64,000 bases of DNA, taken from contig JAJFJB010000297.1 in NCBI GenBank assembly GCA_021774435.1, positions 1 through 64,000 of the forward strand. The letters are read 5' to 3'. Numbering within the stretch: position 1 is the stretch's first letter; each line of letters opens with the position of its first letter. The notes under the pieces are model-generated. The model did not search any database. It had not been told where the DNA came from and saw nothing but the letters and a program-made list of their open reading frames with translations. Made by a program: the position numbers and the translations under genes. Below, in pieces: positions 9,955 through 19,580 of this stretch. This stretch comes from Alphaproteobacteria bacterium. GTDB lineage: Bacteria > Pseudomonadota > Alphaproteobacteria > UBA8366 > GCA-2717185.

Positions 9955-10557
9955 TTAATTTGCGATTCTGAAATGGGCTTCTGTCGGCTCGCCTTCCTGA
10001 CCATTGATCGGGAGCAAGTCCATGGGGCAGGCTGAAAACACGACGATGCAGTCCATCTCCGCTCGTAGGCTTATCGTATCGCCTGGCCGGCTGACCGGCG
10101 GCCGCCAGTCCAGCTTACCTTCCTCAAGAATTGCAATGTTCATAAAGAGATTCAGCGGACAGGGCGTCTCCGAAGCCGTAACGTCCAGTACCTTCAAGGC
10201 CGCGTGAAGGTTCTCCGTGCAGTTCTCATGATAACCCTCATGTCCCAGCTGTTCATAACGATGCGGATCGCACGCGGCAATCAAGGTGTCATGCACGCCG
10301 GGACTCGTGTCGCCGATAATTGTGAGGATTGGACGACGGCGGTTCGTAACATAGGTGTCGCCAATATCCGGAATGGCTTTGCGAAACGATGCGCGGCTAT
10401 GTTCCATCGACATGAACTCGGTTGGATCGTTTGTCGAAAAGGCCCAGCTATCGACAACTTGCTGACCGTGCGTGTTGACAACCTCGACGATCTGGCCCTG
10501 TCGCACTCCTGCAGCTGCGCCGCTGCGTGCGGGAACCGTTTGCAGGGCAGTATTCAT
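9955..10557 (-). CDS. DUF1989 / urea carboxylase-associated family protein
   Basis: QGQIVEVVNTHGQQVVDSWAF, MSMEHSRASF, CDPHRYEQLG, ENLHAAL. Confidence 0.8.
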   Translation of the reverse strand: MNTALQTVPARSGAAAGVRQGQIVEVVNTHGQQVVDSWAFSTNDPTEFMSMEHSRASFRKAIPDIGDTYVTNRRRPILTIIGDTSPGVHDTLIAACDPHRYEQLGHEGYHENCTENLHAALKVLDVTASETPCPLNLFMNIAILEEGKLDWRPPVSRPGDTISLRAEMDCIVVFSACPMDLLPINGQEGEPTEAHFRIAN

Positions 10558-11414
10558 GCGGCCTTCTCGCCAACAAAGGCGTCCGTGATAATGCGTGCCG
10601 AATGCATCAGCCGGATATGATTCACATCATCGTAAGGTGTCGCGAAATGCATCGTTGCCCGGTTATCCCAGAACATCATGTCACCGACTTGCCAGCGGTG
10701 CCGATAGATCAAGTCATCCTGCGTTGCATGGGCGTTGAGTTCGTCCAGCAGGGCCTGACTTTCCTCAAACGTCATGCCGACAAACTGCTTGATGATTTGT
10801 TCGCTGACATAAAGGACCTTGCGGCGGGTGGTAGGATGCGTCCGCACCACGGGGTGCACCAGGTCCGGAACGCGCGCCTTCTGCTCTTCGGTCAATGGCG
10901 GCCGGTCGGGGTATTTGTTGGCATAGACATATTTGTAACTGTGTACCGCTTTTAGATCTTCGACCCGCGCCTTCATCTCGTCCGACAGCCTGTCGTAAGC
11001 AGTGGTCAGGCTGGTGAAGAGAGTGTCACCCCCTTCGGGTGGCAGTTCGATGGCGTAGAGCAATGACCCCAGGCTCGCGCGCGGCATGTAGGTGTTGTCT
11101 ATATGCCAGTGCCATCCGGTCTTGTGCGCTCCCGCCGGCTTTCCGTCCTTCTGCTTATTGGTCAGGACGAAGACTTCAGGGTGACCGGAAAGGGTAAATT
11201 GCTGCAACACGTGATGCTCCAGCTCTCCCCAACGGCGGCCGAACGCGACTTGCTGCTCCGGTGTGAGATTCTGATTCCGAAACAGAACCAAAGAGTGCTG
11301 ATTGAAAGCAGCATCGAGTTCGAGGAACGTTTCTTCCGTCAAGGGTTCGGCAAGGTCTATATCTTGAACCTCAACACCGAAATGACCGGTGAGGTTTCGG
11401 GTTTTAATGCCCAT
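10554..11414 (-). CDS. TauD/TfdA-type Fe(II)/2-oxoglutarate dioxygenase
   Basis: LVLFRNQNLTPEQQVAFGRRWG; WHIDNTYMPRASLGSLLYA; MFWDNRATMHFA; start taken as MGIKTRNL. Confidence 0.87.
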   Translation of the reverse strand: MGIKTRNLTGHFGVEVQDIDLAEPLTEETFLELDAAFNQHSLVLFRNQNLTPEQQVAFGRRWGELEHHVLQQFTLSGHPEVFVLTNKQKDGKPAGAHKTGWHWHIDNTYMPRASLGSLLYAIELPPEGGDTLFTSLTTAYDRLSDEMKARVEDLKAVHSYKYVYANKYPDRPPLTEEQKARVPDLVHPVVRTHPTTRRKVLYVSEQIIKQFVGMTFEESQALLDELNAHATQDDLIYRHRWQVGDMMFWDNRATMHFATPYDDVNHIRLMHSARIITDAFVGEKAA

Positions 11415-11551
11415 GGACCGCCCTCCAACAGCTGACACAAGTGATTTTGGTAGCACAACGGGAACACATCACCAAATTCCAGCACCGATGCTTGCCAATG
11501 GCGGCGCAACCGGCAATGGTAAGCCTAAATGGATATGGCAGGGAGTTAACG

Positions 11552-12277
11552 ATGATCGAAAACCAGTTCGTCCTCAATACAAAGGACGGTGCGATGGCCA
11601 CCTTTACAGCCCATCCGGAAGGCCCAGGCCCCTTTCCCGCTGTTGTCTTCTACATGGACGCGCCGGGGATCCGCGAAGAACTGTACGGCATGGCGCGGCA
11701 CATTGCGGCGCAGGGCTACTACGTGATTCTGCCGGATTTGTTTTACCGCTTTGGCGTCATCCGCTTTCCGTTCCGCGATGACAATACGCGCAAGATCTGG
11801 CAGACCGCGATGGCAAACCTGTCGAATGCTCAGGTCATGGATGATACGCGTTCGATGCTCGATTATCTCGAAGCCCAGGATGCCGCGAAGACCAACGCTA
11901 TTGGTTCAATCGGATATTGCATGAGCGGGCGGTTCATCGCGGCCGCGGCCGGCACCTTCCCCGATCAGTTCAAGGCGAATGCGTCGCTCTATGGCGTTGG
12001 GATCGTCACGGACAAAGACGACTCCTCACATTTCCTGGTGAAGAATATCAAGGGTGAGATGTATTTCGGCTTTGCCGAAACCGACGGAACCGTGCCCGCC
12101 TTTGTCATTCCGACCCTCACCGCGGAGCTCGAAGAACACGGCACGAACTATACCCTTGAAATTCACCCTGGCACCAATCACGGCTTCTGCTTCGCGGAAC
12201 GCGAGGTCTACAACGAGGCCGCAGCAAACAAGGTCTGGGACGTCTTTTTCGACATGTGCAAACGCAATCTGCACTAA
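11552..12277 (+). CDS. Dienelactone hydrolase family protein
   Basis: Nucleophile context IGSIGYCMSGRF; C-terminal HPGTNHGFCF; start taken as MIENQFVLN. Confidence 0.88.
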   Translation: MIENQFVLNTKDGAMATFTAHPEGPGPFPAVVFYMDAPGIREELYGMARHIAAQGYYVILPDLFYRFGVIRFPFRDDNTRKIWQTAMANLSNAQVMDDTRSMLDYLEAQDAAKTNAIGSIGYCMSGRFIAAAAGTFPDQFKANASLYGVGIVTDKDDSSHFLVKNIKGEMYFGFAETDGTVPAFVIPTLTAELEEHGTNYTLEIHPGTNHGFCFAEREVYNEAAANKVWDVFFDMCKRNLH

Positions 12278-12309
12278 CCCGGTCTACAAATCAGGCGCGA
12301 GGACACAGC

Positions 12310-13542
12310 ATGCAGGTACTCTATAGAGGCGGCGCACTCTTCGATGGCGAAAACGAACCGGTACCCGATCATGGCGTCCTGGTCGACGATGATAAAGTCA
12401 CGAAGGTCGCTGCAGTTGGCACATTCGACGGTTTCGACGGCACAACAGTGGACACGAGTGGCGGCACGCTAATGCCGGGCCTGATCGATTGTCACGTGCA
12501 TCTCTGCCTCGGCGCAGAAGGCGACCCAGGCACCGCGGCGGAAAAACTGCTGCCTGGGCAGACCGTTATGAAGGCCTTGGCGCGAGCGCAAGCCACTTTG
12601 GCCAGCGGTGTCACCGGCATCCGAGATTGTGGCGGGCGCGATTATCTGGAATTCGCTGTCCGCGATTCGTGCAACGCCGGTGATCTGATGGGCCCCTCAA
12701 TCCGGGCCTCGGGCAAGATGATTTGCATGACCGGCGGACACGGCAACAGGCATGGCCGAGTCGCCGACGGGATCGACGAAGTGGTCAAGGCGGTACGGGA
12801 ACAGATTCATGCCGGCAGCGATCTCGTGAAAATCATGGCCACTGGCGGTGTGATGACGCCGGGCGTCAATCCTGAAGACGCTCATTATTCAGCAGAAGAA
12901 ATGGCAGCAGGTATTCACGAGGCGAATCGCTTCCACCGCCGTACCGCCAGCCATGCACAAGGCACCGAAGGCATCCTTAACGCCGTGCGCGGCGGCATTT
13001 CGTCGATTGAACACGGTATTTTCATGACCGAAAAATGTGTCCAGGAGATGATCGAGCGCGGAACGTTCCTCGTACCAACCTTGGCGGCGCTGCACAATAT
13101 CGTCAGCATGAAGGATAGTGGCATTCCCGCTTACGTGATGGAAAAGGCCGAACGGATTGCGGAATTCCACGTACGCTCGATCAAGATGTTCTATGACGCC
13201 GGCGGCAAGATCGCGATGGGTACCGACGCTGGAACCCCCTTCAACAAACACGGTTCCAACGCGGATGAGCTGGCGCTGATGGTCGGAATTGGCATCGCGC
13301 CCCTCGACGCCATGCGGATTTCGACGAGCGCAGCATCGGATTTGGTCGACTTGCCCGGGGAAGGCCGCATCGCCGAAGGCACCTTCGCCGATTTCCTACT
13401 GGTTGACGGCGATCCAGCAACAAACATCGATCAAGTGGCGAAGCGCGAGAACCACCGCATGGTCGTGAAGCGGGGCGCAGCTGTCACAAGAAACGCCATG
13501 GCGCTTGGTAAAACGCCCTTCCAATCATTGGCGGCATTTTAA
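12310..13542 (+). CDS. Amidohydrolase family protein (imidazolonepropionase-like)
   Basis: GTLMPGLIDCHVHLC, DLVKIMATGGV, MGTDAGTPF. Confidence 0.88.
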   Translation: MQVLYRGGALFDGENEPVPDHGVLVDDDKVTKVAAVGTFDGFDGTTVDTSGGTLMPGLIDCHVHLCLGAEGDPGTAAEKLLPGQTVMKALARAQATLASGVTGIRDCGGRDYLEFAVRDSCNAGDLMGPSIRASGKMICMTGGHGNRHGRVADGIDEVVKAVREQIHAGSDLVKIMATGGVMTPGVNPEDAHYSAEEMAAGIHEANRFHRRTASHAQGTEGILNAVRGGISSIEHGIFMTEKCVQEMIERGTFLVPTLAALHNIVSMKDSGIPAYVMEKAERIAEFHVRSIKMFYDAGGKIAMGTDAGTPFNKHGSNADELALMVGIGIAPLDAMRISTSAASDLVDLPGEGRIAEGTFADFLLVDGDPATNIDQVAKRENHRMVVKRGAAVTRNAMALGKTPFQSLAAF

Positions 13543-13545
13543 GTT

Positions 13546-14310
13546 ATGTTGCGCTTGCGTCAGATTTGTCTCGTCGCTTCTGAGTTGGAACCCGCTGTCG
13601 CCGACCTTGAGGCGGTGTTCGGAATTAAGACTTGCTACCACGATTCAGGCGTCGAAAAATATGGTCTCGTCAATGCCTTGCTACCCGTCGGCAATAATTT
13701 TCTCGAAGTCGTCGCGCCGTTCCGGGATGGCACAGCGGCAGGACGTTATCTCGAACGGCGCGGCGGTGATGGCGGCTATATCGTCATCCTGCAATGCGAC
13801 GACATCACCGAACGCGTGGCCCGCTGCGAATCCCTGGGTGTTCGCATCGCCAACCACATGGATTATGGCAGCTATAAAGGTCTGCAATTGCATCCGCGCG
13901 ATACGGGCGGCTCGATGCTGGAAACGAGTTGGAGCGCAGGCGATGGTGCTCCCGATGGCCCTTGGCATCCTGCCGGAGAAACCTGGCAGGATGCCGTAAG
14001 AACCGACCGCGTAAGTGCCATGACTGCGGCTGAATTGCAGAGTGACGACCCCGATGCTCTCGCTGCTCGTTGGGGCAAAATCCTCGACATCACGCCCGAA
14101 CCGATTACCGACGGTGTCACCCTCTTGCCACTTGAAAACGCCGTTCTGCGTTTCGTATTGGCGACCGATGGCCGCGGTGAAGGTTTAGGTGAAGTCGATC
14201 TTCACGTTTCAAACCGGGATGCCGTTTTAGAAGCGGCAGGGTCCCGTAATTGCCCGATCGACGGAGACGTCGTCATTGTCTGCGGCACACGATTTAGGTT
14301 GATTTCATGA
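13546..14310 (+). CDS. VOC / glyoxalase-like domain protein
   Basis: MLRLRQICLVASELEPAVADLEAVFGI start and NNFLEVVAPFRDGTAAGRYLERRGGDGGYIVILQ. Confidence 0.8.
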   Translation: MLRLRQICLVASELEPAVADLEAVFGIKTCYHDSGVEKYGLVNALLPVGNNFLEVVAPFRDGTAAGRYLERRGGDGGYIVILQCDDITERVARCESLGVRIANHMDYGSYKGLQLHPRDTGGSMLETSWSAGDGAPDGPWHPAGETWQDAVRTDRVSAMTAAELQSDDPDALAARWGKILDITPEPITDGVTLLPLENAVLRFVLATDGRGEGLGEVDLHVSNRDAVLEAAGSRNCPIDGDVVIVCGTRFRLIS

Positions 14311-15050
14311 GCGAAGAATTAGACGTCGTCCGCGACGGCGCAGTAACGCACCTCACTTTGAACCGGCCCGACATCGCCAATGCGCTTGGCCCCGTTTTAA
14401 CGGAAGCCATGCTGGATGCGGTGAATACCGCCGCGCAGGACGGCACTCGTCTGCTCGTCATCCAGGGAACGGGAAAATCATTCTGTTCCGGGTTCGACCT
14501 GTCGGGTTTTGACGCGCTCAGCGACGGCGATCTGGTTCTCAGGCTTCTTCGCATCGAAACCTTGCTGCAGACGGTCTATCACGCGCCCTTTCCAACCCTG
14601 GCAATGGGGCATGGTCGAATTTTCGGCGCCGGCGCGGATCTGTTCAGCGCCTGCAGTCAGCGCGTCGCCGCGCCGGGCACCCAGTTTCGCATGCCGGGCT
14701 TGGCCTTTGGAATCGTCCTGGGTACCCGGCGGTTGATGGCGAGAATTGGTCAGGACGCGGCGCGCAACATCCAGAACGAGACGCGCACATTCGACGCGGA
14801 AGAGGCGAACCGCTACAATTTTGCCAGTGATATTGCAGATCAGTCCGAATGGCCCGGAGTCATTGAGGCTGCCGCACAGGCAGCGCAAACTTTGAAAACC
14901 GAGGCGTCTGCCGCATTATTCGAGGTAACCGCCCCGGACACGAGAGCAGTGGATATGGCGGATTTGGTTAAATCGGCCACTATTCCCGGGCTAAAGGATC
15001 GGATCGGGCAATATCGGGACGACATGCGCCGTACGGCAGGCAAAGCCTGA
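14307..15050 (+). CDS. Enoyl-CoA hydratase/isomerase (crotonase) superfamily protein
   Basis: VTHLTLNRPDIANALGPVLTEAM; GKSFCSGFDLSGFD; FGAGADLFSACSQRVAAPGTQFRMPGLAFGI. Confidence 0.85.
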   Translation: MSEELDVVRDGAVTHLTLNRPDIANALGPVLTEAMLDAVNTAAQDGTRLLVIQGTGKSFCSGFDLSGFDALSDGDLVLRLLRIETLLQTVYHAPFPTLAMGHGRIFGAGADLFSACSQRVAAPGTQFRMPGLAFGIVLGTRRLMARIGQDAARNIQNETRTFDAEEANRYNFASDIADQSEWPGVIEAAAQAAQTLKTEASAALFEVTAPDTRAVDMADLVKSATIPGLKDRIGQYRDDMRRTAGKA

Positions 15051-15085
15051 CAGGGTACCGTCGGCTTAGGAGGTAGACAGAACAC

Positions 15086-16285
15086 ATGGCAACCATCGCA
15101 TCACCCGTTGCAGTCGAACGAACGGATAGGGATATCTATCTTGATCGCGTGCGCAATCTGGCGCCGTTGATCAATGAGTCAGCGGATCAAATCGAAAGAG
15201 ATCGGCGCCTGCCAGAGAAATTGCGCAACGGCCTTTACGACGCCGGACTATTCCGCCTGTTGTTGGAAAAGCGGTTCAACGGTGCGGAAGTCGTCCCGTC
15301 GGATTTTTCGCGCATCATCGAAGAAGTGGCTAAGCACGATGCCAGCACGGCCTGGTGCCTGTGCCAAGCGAATGGCTGCGCGATGTCCGCCTCCTTCATG
15401 GAAGATCATGCCGCCAACGCGATTTGGGGCGACGACCCGAAAGGTGTGCTGGCCTGGGGTCCCGGAAAGTCGGAAGCGGTCCGCGAGGGCGATGGCTATC
15501 GCGTCAATGCCAAATGCGCGTTCGCCAGCGGCGGCCGTCATGCGACCTATATCGGCACGCACGCTACGATGCTGAACCAGAACGGCGAGCCTGAACTCAA
15601 CGAGAACGGACGCAAAATCATCCGGACCATGCTGATTCCCGCCGAGCAGATTGTCTGGGAGGATATCTGGAATGTCGTCGGGCTGCGCGGCACGGCAAGC
15701 GATGGATATGAAGTGAAGAATATCTTCGTTCCTGAGGCTTTCTCCTTGTTGCGGGACAATGCCAAAGAGCGTCGCACAGACCACCCTCTCTACCTGTTCC
15801 GTCAGACCAACCTCTATGCGAGTGGATTTTCCGGCGTGGCGATGGGCATCGCGCAATCCATGATCGATGCCTTCGCCAAATTGACCACGGAAAAAACACC
15901 GCGCATGCAGAAGAACCCGTTAAGCCAAAATGCTGTCGTGCAATCGGAATTCGCGAGGGCCTCGATTCGTCTTGATGCCGCGCGGACTTTCCTGCGCAGC
16001 GAACTCGACGACATCTGGGCAGCTGTGCTCTCTACCGGCGAACTCACGGTCGAGCAGCGGATGCGCATCCGGTTGGCGACGACGCATGGCATTCACGAAG
16101 CCAAGGGTGCCGCGGACACGGTCTATGACGCCACCGGTGCCACGGCCATATTTGCCAGCGGTCCCTATGAACGCCGCTTCCGAGATTTGCACACGGTCAC
16201 GCAGCAGATGCAGGGCCGGCGCGCGCATTACGAAACCGTTGGCGCTTTCATGCTCGGCAATCCGCCGGATTTGTCCTCGGTGTGA
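15086..16285 (+). CDS. Acyl-CoA dehydrogenase-fold flavoprotein (group D monooxygenase-like)
   Basis: DRRLPEKLRNGLYDAGLFRLLLEKRFNGAEV, VVGLRGTASDGYEVKNIFVPE. Confidence 0.83.
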   Translation: MATIASPVAVERTDRDIYLDRVRNLAPLINESADQIERDRRLPEKLRNGLYDAGLFRLLLEKRFNGAEVVPSDFSRIIEEVAKHDASTAWCLCQANGCAMSASFMEDHAANAIWGDDPKGVLAWGPGKSEAVREGDGYRVNAKCAFASGGRHATYIGTHATMLNQNGEPELNENGRKIIRTMLIPAEQIVWEDIWNVVGLRGTASDGYEVKNIFVPEAFSLLRDNAKERRTDHPLYLFRQTNLYASGFSGVAMGIAQSMIDAFAKLTTEKTPRMQKNPLSQNAVVQSEFARASIRLDAARTFLRSELDDIWAAVLSTGELTVEQRMRIRLATTHGIHEAKGAADTVYDATGATAIFASGPYERRFRDLHTVTQQMQGRRAHYETVGAFMLGNPPDLSSV

Positions 16286-17196
16286 CCGACTTCGAATACG
16301 TCACGGTCGACGTCTTCACCGCGCAACGGTTTGGCGGAAATCCGCTTGCCGTAGTTCTGGACGCGCGGGGCATGACCGATGCGCAGATGCAGCAGGTTGC
16401 CGCGGAATTCAATTACGCGGAATCCACGTTCGTTCTACCACCGCGGAATCCTAAGAATACGGCGCAGGTTCGCATCTTCACCCGCGCGCAGGAAGTGCCC
16501 TTTGCCGGGCATCCCAATGTCGGCACGGGTTTCGTCCTCGCACAACAGAAAGAAATTTTCGGCGAAGCACCCGGATCGTCGATGCGTTTTGAAGAAAAAG
16601 CGGGTCTCGTCACGGTCGATATCATCCGAGAAGCCGCGACGGTTGTCGGCGCCCGGATCAAGGCACCGCGCGCATTGGAAACGGGTTCGACAATGGACTC
16701 CGCGGCCTTCGGTGCCTGTGCCTCTGTGCCGACCGAGGCGATCATTACGGAACGGCATTTGCCGACGCTGGCGTCGGTTGGCCTGCCATTTTACGTGGCT
16801 GAAACGAACATCGAATCGCTCGCAAAAGCGCACGCCAACCTCGATGCCTTTCGCAGTGCTGCGGAAAAGTATGGCCTTGCCGATCTTAGCGGGCGGCTTT
16901 CAGTGTTTATTTATGCCAGGCACGGTGATGGCATTGAGGCCCTGCGTGCCCGGATGTTCGCGCCGCTCAGCAACAATTGGGAGGATCCGGCCACCGGCAG
17001 CGCATCGGCCGCCCTCGGCGCCTTCCTCTTATCTCTCGAAAACCAGACGTCGGCACGTATCGAAATCGAGCAAGGAGTCGAAATGGGCCGGCCCAGCAAA
17101 ATTATTATCCACGCACAAAAATCGAATGACGTCGTCGACAATGTCGCGATCGAAGGCCGTTGCGTCGCAATGATGCACGGCGAGCTTTCGCTCTAG
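16282..17196 (+). CDS. PhzF family isomerase/epimerase-like protein
   Basis: TVDVFTAQRFGGNPLAVVLDA; FAGHPNVGTGFVL; EDPATGSASAALGAFL; GTG start overlaps the previous stop. Confidence 0.92.
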   Translation: MTDFEYVTVDVFTAQRFGGNPLAVVLDARGMTDAQMQQVAAEFNYAESTFVLPPRNPKNTAQVRIFTRAQEVPFAGHPNVGTGFVLAQQKEIFGEAPGSSMRFEEKAGLVTVDIIREAATVVGARIKAPRALETGSTMDSAAFGACASVPTEAIITERHLPTLASVGLPFYVAETNIESLAKAHANLDAFRSAAEKYGLADLSGRLSVFIYARHGDGIEALRARMFAPLSNNWEDPATGSASAALGAFLLSLENQTSARIEIEQGVEMGRPSKIIIHAQKSNDVVDNVAIEGRCVAMMHGELSL

Positions 17197-17199
17197 AGA

Positions 17200-17910
17200 T
17201 CAGTCGAACGCGGGGCCTAACGCTTTCTCCGGATCCGGCGGGCCGACGCCCGTCGCAACGGCCATGTCGGATACGAAGGGGTTATCCTCCCGCTCCTGGC
17301 CAAAGGTCGACAAACGGCCATGCCCCGGCAGGAAAAGAACTTCATCGCCGAGTGGCCAGAGTTGTTCGGTGATCGAGCGCACCAGTTGCTCGTAATCGCC
17401 TCGCGGCAAATCGGTGCGGCCGACAGTCCGCCGGAACAGCACGTCGCCGACGATGGCAAGCTGCGAGGCGGCGTGAAAAAAGATCACATGGCCTGGCGTG
17501 TGGCCCGGGCAATGTCGAACTTCGAGCGTCTGTTCGCCAACACTCACCGTATCATTATTTTCCAACCAGCGATCCGGCACAAAAACGCGCGGCGTATCGA
17601 AGCCCGGCTTTTCTTCCGCGTCGGCCAGCTTGTCGATCCAGAACTGATCGTCGCGATGCGGTCCCTCGATTGGAATGCCCCGTTGTTCGGAAAACTCCGC
17701 CGCGGCACCAGCATGATCGCGATGCGCATGGGTAATGAGGATTTTCTCCAAGGTCACCCCGGCGCGCTCAACGGCGGTCATAATCCGGTCCAGATGCCCA
17801 CCGGGATCGATCACCGCCCCTTTCATCGTCTTGGTGCACCAGAGCACGGTCGCGTTCTGCTGGAACGGCGTGACAGGCACGACCGCAGTTTCAAGCGGTT
17901 TATCGAACAT
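17200..17910 (-). CDS. MBL-fold metallo-hydrolase (glyoxalase II-like)
   Basis: ITHAHRDHAGAAAEF; HCPGHTPGHVIFF; PGHG. Confidence 0.9.
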   Translation of the reverse strand: MFDKPLETAVVPVTPFQQNATVLWCTKTMKGAVIDPGGHLDRIMTAVERAGVTLEKILITHAHRDHAGAAAEFSEQRGIPIEGPHRDDQFWIDKLADAEEKPGFDTPRVFVPDRWLENNDTVSVGEQTLEVRHCPGHTPGHVIFFHAASQLAIVGDVLFRRTVGRTDLPRGDYEQLVRSITEQLWPLGDEVLFLPGHGRLSTFGQEREDNPFVSDMAVATGVGPPDPEKALGPAFD

Positions 17911-17992
17911 GTTGCGGATCTCTTTCCGTGGCGCCTTTCACTAGACTAAGCCAGCCGACCCCTACGGAGCAACGGAACCAGCAATTCGGTGG

Positions 17993-18544
17993 TTAGGTGG
18001 GCAGATACGAAATCTCGACGACTTCAAGCTCCACCTCACCGGTCGGCGAACGCATCGTCACGATGTCGCCCAACTCGGCCTTCAACAACGCCCGTGCGAC
18101 AGGCGACACCCAGCTGATCTCGCCATGCTCGGGACGCGATTCATCGATGCCGACAATCCGCACCGTGCGCTCGTGATCCTCTTCATCGCTATAGGTGACC
18201 GTCGCACCAAAGAAAACCTGATCCGCATTCTTCTGCAAAGAGGGATCGACAATTTCCGCGATTTCCATTCGCTTTAGCAGAAACCGAATTCTGCGGTCGA
18301 TTTCGCGCAGCCGTTTTTTGCCGTAAATATAGTCGCCATTCTCAGACCGGTCGCCATTCCCCGCGGCCCAGGACACAACATCGACGACCTTGGGGCGCTC
18401 GACCGTCCGCAATTGTTTCAGCTCGTCGCGGAGCCGCGCCATGCCTTCCGGTGTGATGTAGTTCTTCACGCCTGCCGGCAGGGCCGGGGCCTCTTCCGGC
18501 TCCAGCTCTTCGGGTTCACTCTCCTTGGTGAACGCCTTGCTCAC
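17993..18544 (-). CDS. greB: Transcription elongation factor GreB
   Basis: NYITPEGMARLRDELKQL; NGDRSENGDYIYGKKRLREIDRRIRFL. Confidence 0.92.
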   Translation of the reverse strand: MSKAFTKESEPEELEPEEAPALPAGVKNYITPEGMARLRDELKQLRTVERPKVVDVVSWAAGNGDRSENGDYIYGKKRLREIDRRIRFLLKRMEIAEIVDPSLQKNADQVFFGATVTYSDEEDHERTVRIVGIDESRPEHGEISWVSPVARALLKAELGDIVTMRSPTGEVELEVVEISYLPT

Positions 18545-18698
18545 CGGTTTCTCCTCTAACTTTTAGACCGCCGAAGCTAGCGCAGCTTTGTTCACTGAAC
18601 AACGACAGCTTGCAGCACGGTATCCTCCTGTCGCACTATTAAGCAGCTTAACCAACATCGCCGCACATCGCCGGCCACATATCGGGAAGGTTGTTCGC

Positions 18699-19577
18699 AT
18701 GAAAAATACATACAATCGGAGCGCAGAGGATCTTGCCAATGTTGTAGGGCTCGAGCACATGAATGTGACAGTGCCCGATCAAAAAATCGCGACGCTGTTT
18801 TACATCGTCGGCATGGGATTCACGCGCGACCCGTACCTACAGACCGGCGTCGTGAATATGTGGGTGAATATCGGCCGCAGTCAGTTCCATCTTCCGATCG
18901 GAAAACCGCAAGTCATCCGTGGCCGCACCGGCATTGTCGTACCGGATTTGAAAACCCTGTCCGAAAGCTTGAAATCCGTCCGCACGGCTCTGAAAGGAAC
19001 AAAGTTCGCTTTCAAGGCAGGGCCGGGCTACATCGACGTTACCTGCCCCTGGGGGAATAAATTCCGCTGCCACAAACCCGCTGTTAAATTTGGCGCCACA
19101 CTGCTGGGCATGCCTTATGTCATGCTCGACATTCCAAGCGGCACCGCCAAGGGCATAGCGGCGTTTTATCGCGACGTCATGGAAACGGATGCCAAAGTTA
19201 AGCCATTCGAAAAAGCACCGGCAGCTCATGTGCTGGTAGGACAGGACCAAACGCTTGTCTTCCGTGAAAAGAAGGGGAAACTACCCAAATATGATGGCCA
19301 TCATTTGGCGCTCTATGTCGCCAATTTTTCGCGCCCTCATGCGAAAATGGCCGACCTCGGCCTGATTTCAGAGGAAAGCAATCAGCACCAATATCGGTTT
19401 ATGGACCTTGTCGATCCGGAGAGCGGCAAGAAACTCTATAAAATTGAGCATGAAATTCGCTCGATGACCCATCCGCTTTTTGCCCGGCCGATGATCAATC
19501 GCAACCCAGCGCAGACGAACAATGCCTTCGCGCCGGGATACGATGACCGTCCCTGGGCCGCGCCGTTCTCAGCGTAG
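18699..19577 (+). CDS. VOC family protein
   Basis: Two VOC-like halves (VVGLEHMNVTVPDQKIATLFYIVGMGF; YDGHHLALYVANFSRP); start taken as MKNTYNRS. Confidence 0.7.
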   Translation: MKNTYNRSAEDLANVVGLEHMNVTVPDQKIATLFYIVGMGFTRDPYLQTGVVNMWVNIGRSQFHLPIGKPQVIRGRTGIVVPDLKTLSESLKSVRTALKGTKFAFKAGPGYIDVTCPWGNKFRCHKPAVKFGATLLGMPYVMLDIPSGTAKGIAAFYRDVMETDAKVKPFEKAPAAHVLVGQDQTLVFREKKGKLPKYDGHHLALYVANFSRPHAKMADLGLISEESNQHQYRFMDLVDPESGKKLYKIEHEIRSMTHPLFARPMINRNPAQTNNAFAPGYDDRPWAAPFSA

Positions 19578-19580
19578 AAC

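Noticed and set aside
18545-18698. Extended N-terminus of the VOC ORF from 18588
   Set aside because: No VOC homology and weak coding character; start placed at MKNTYNRS.
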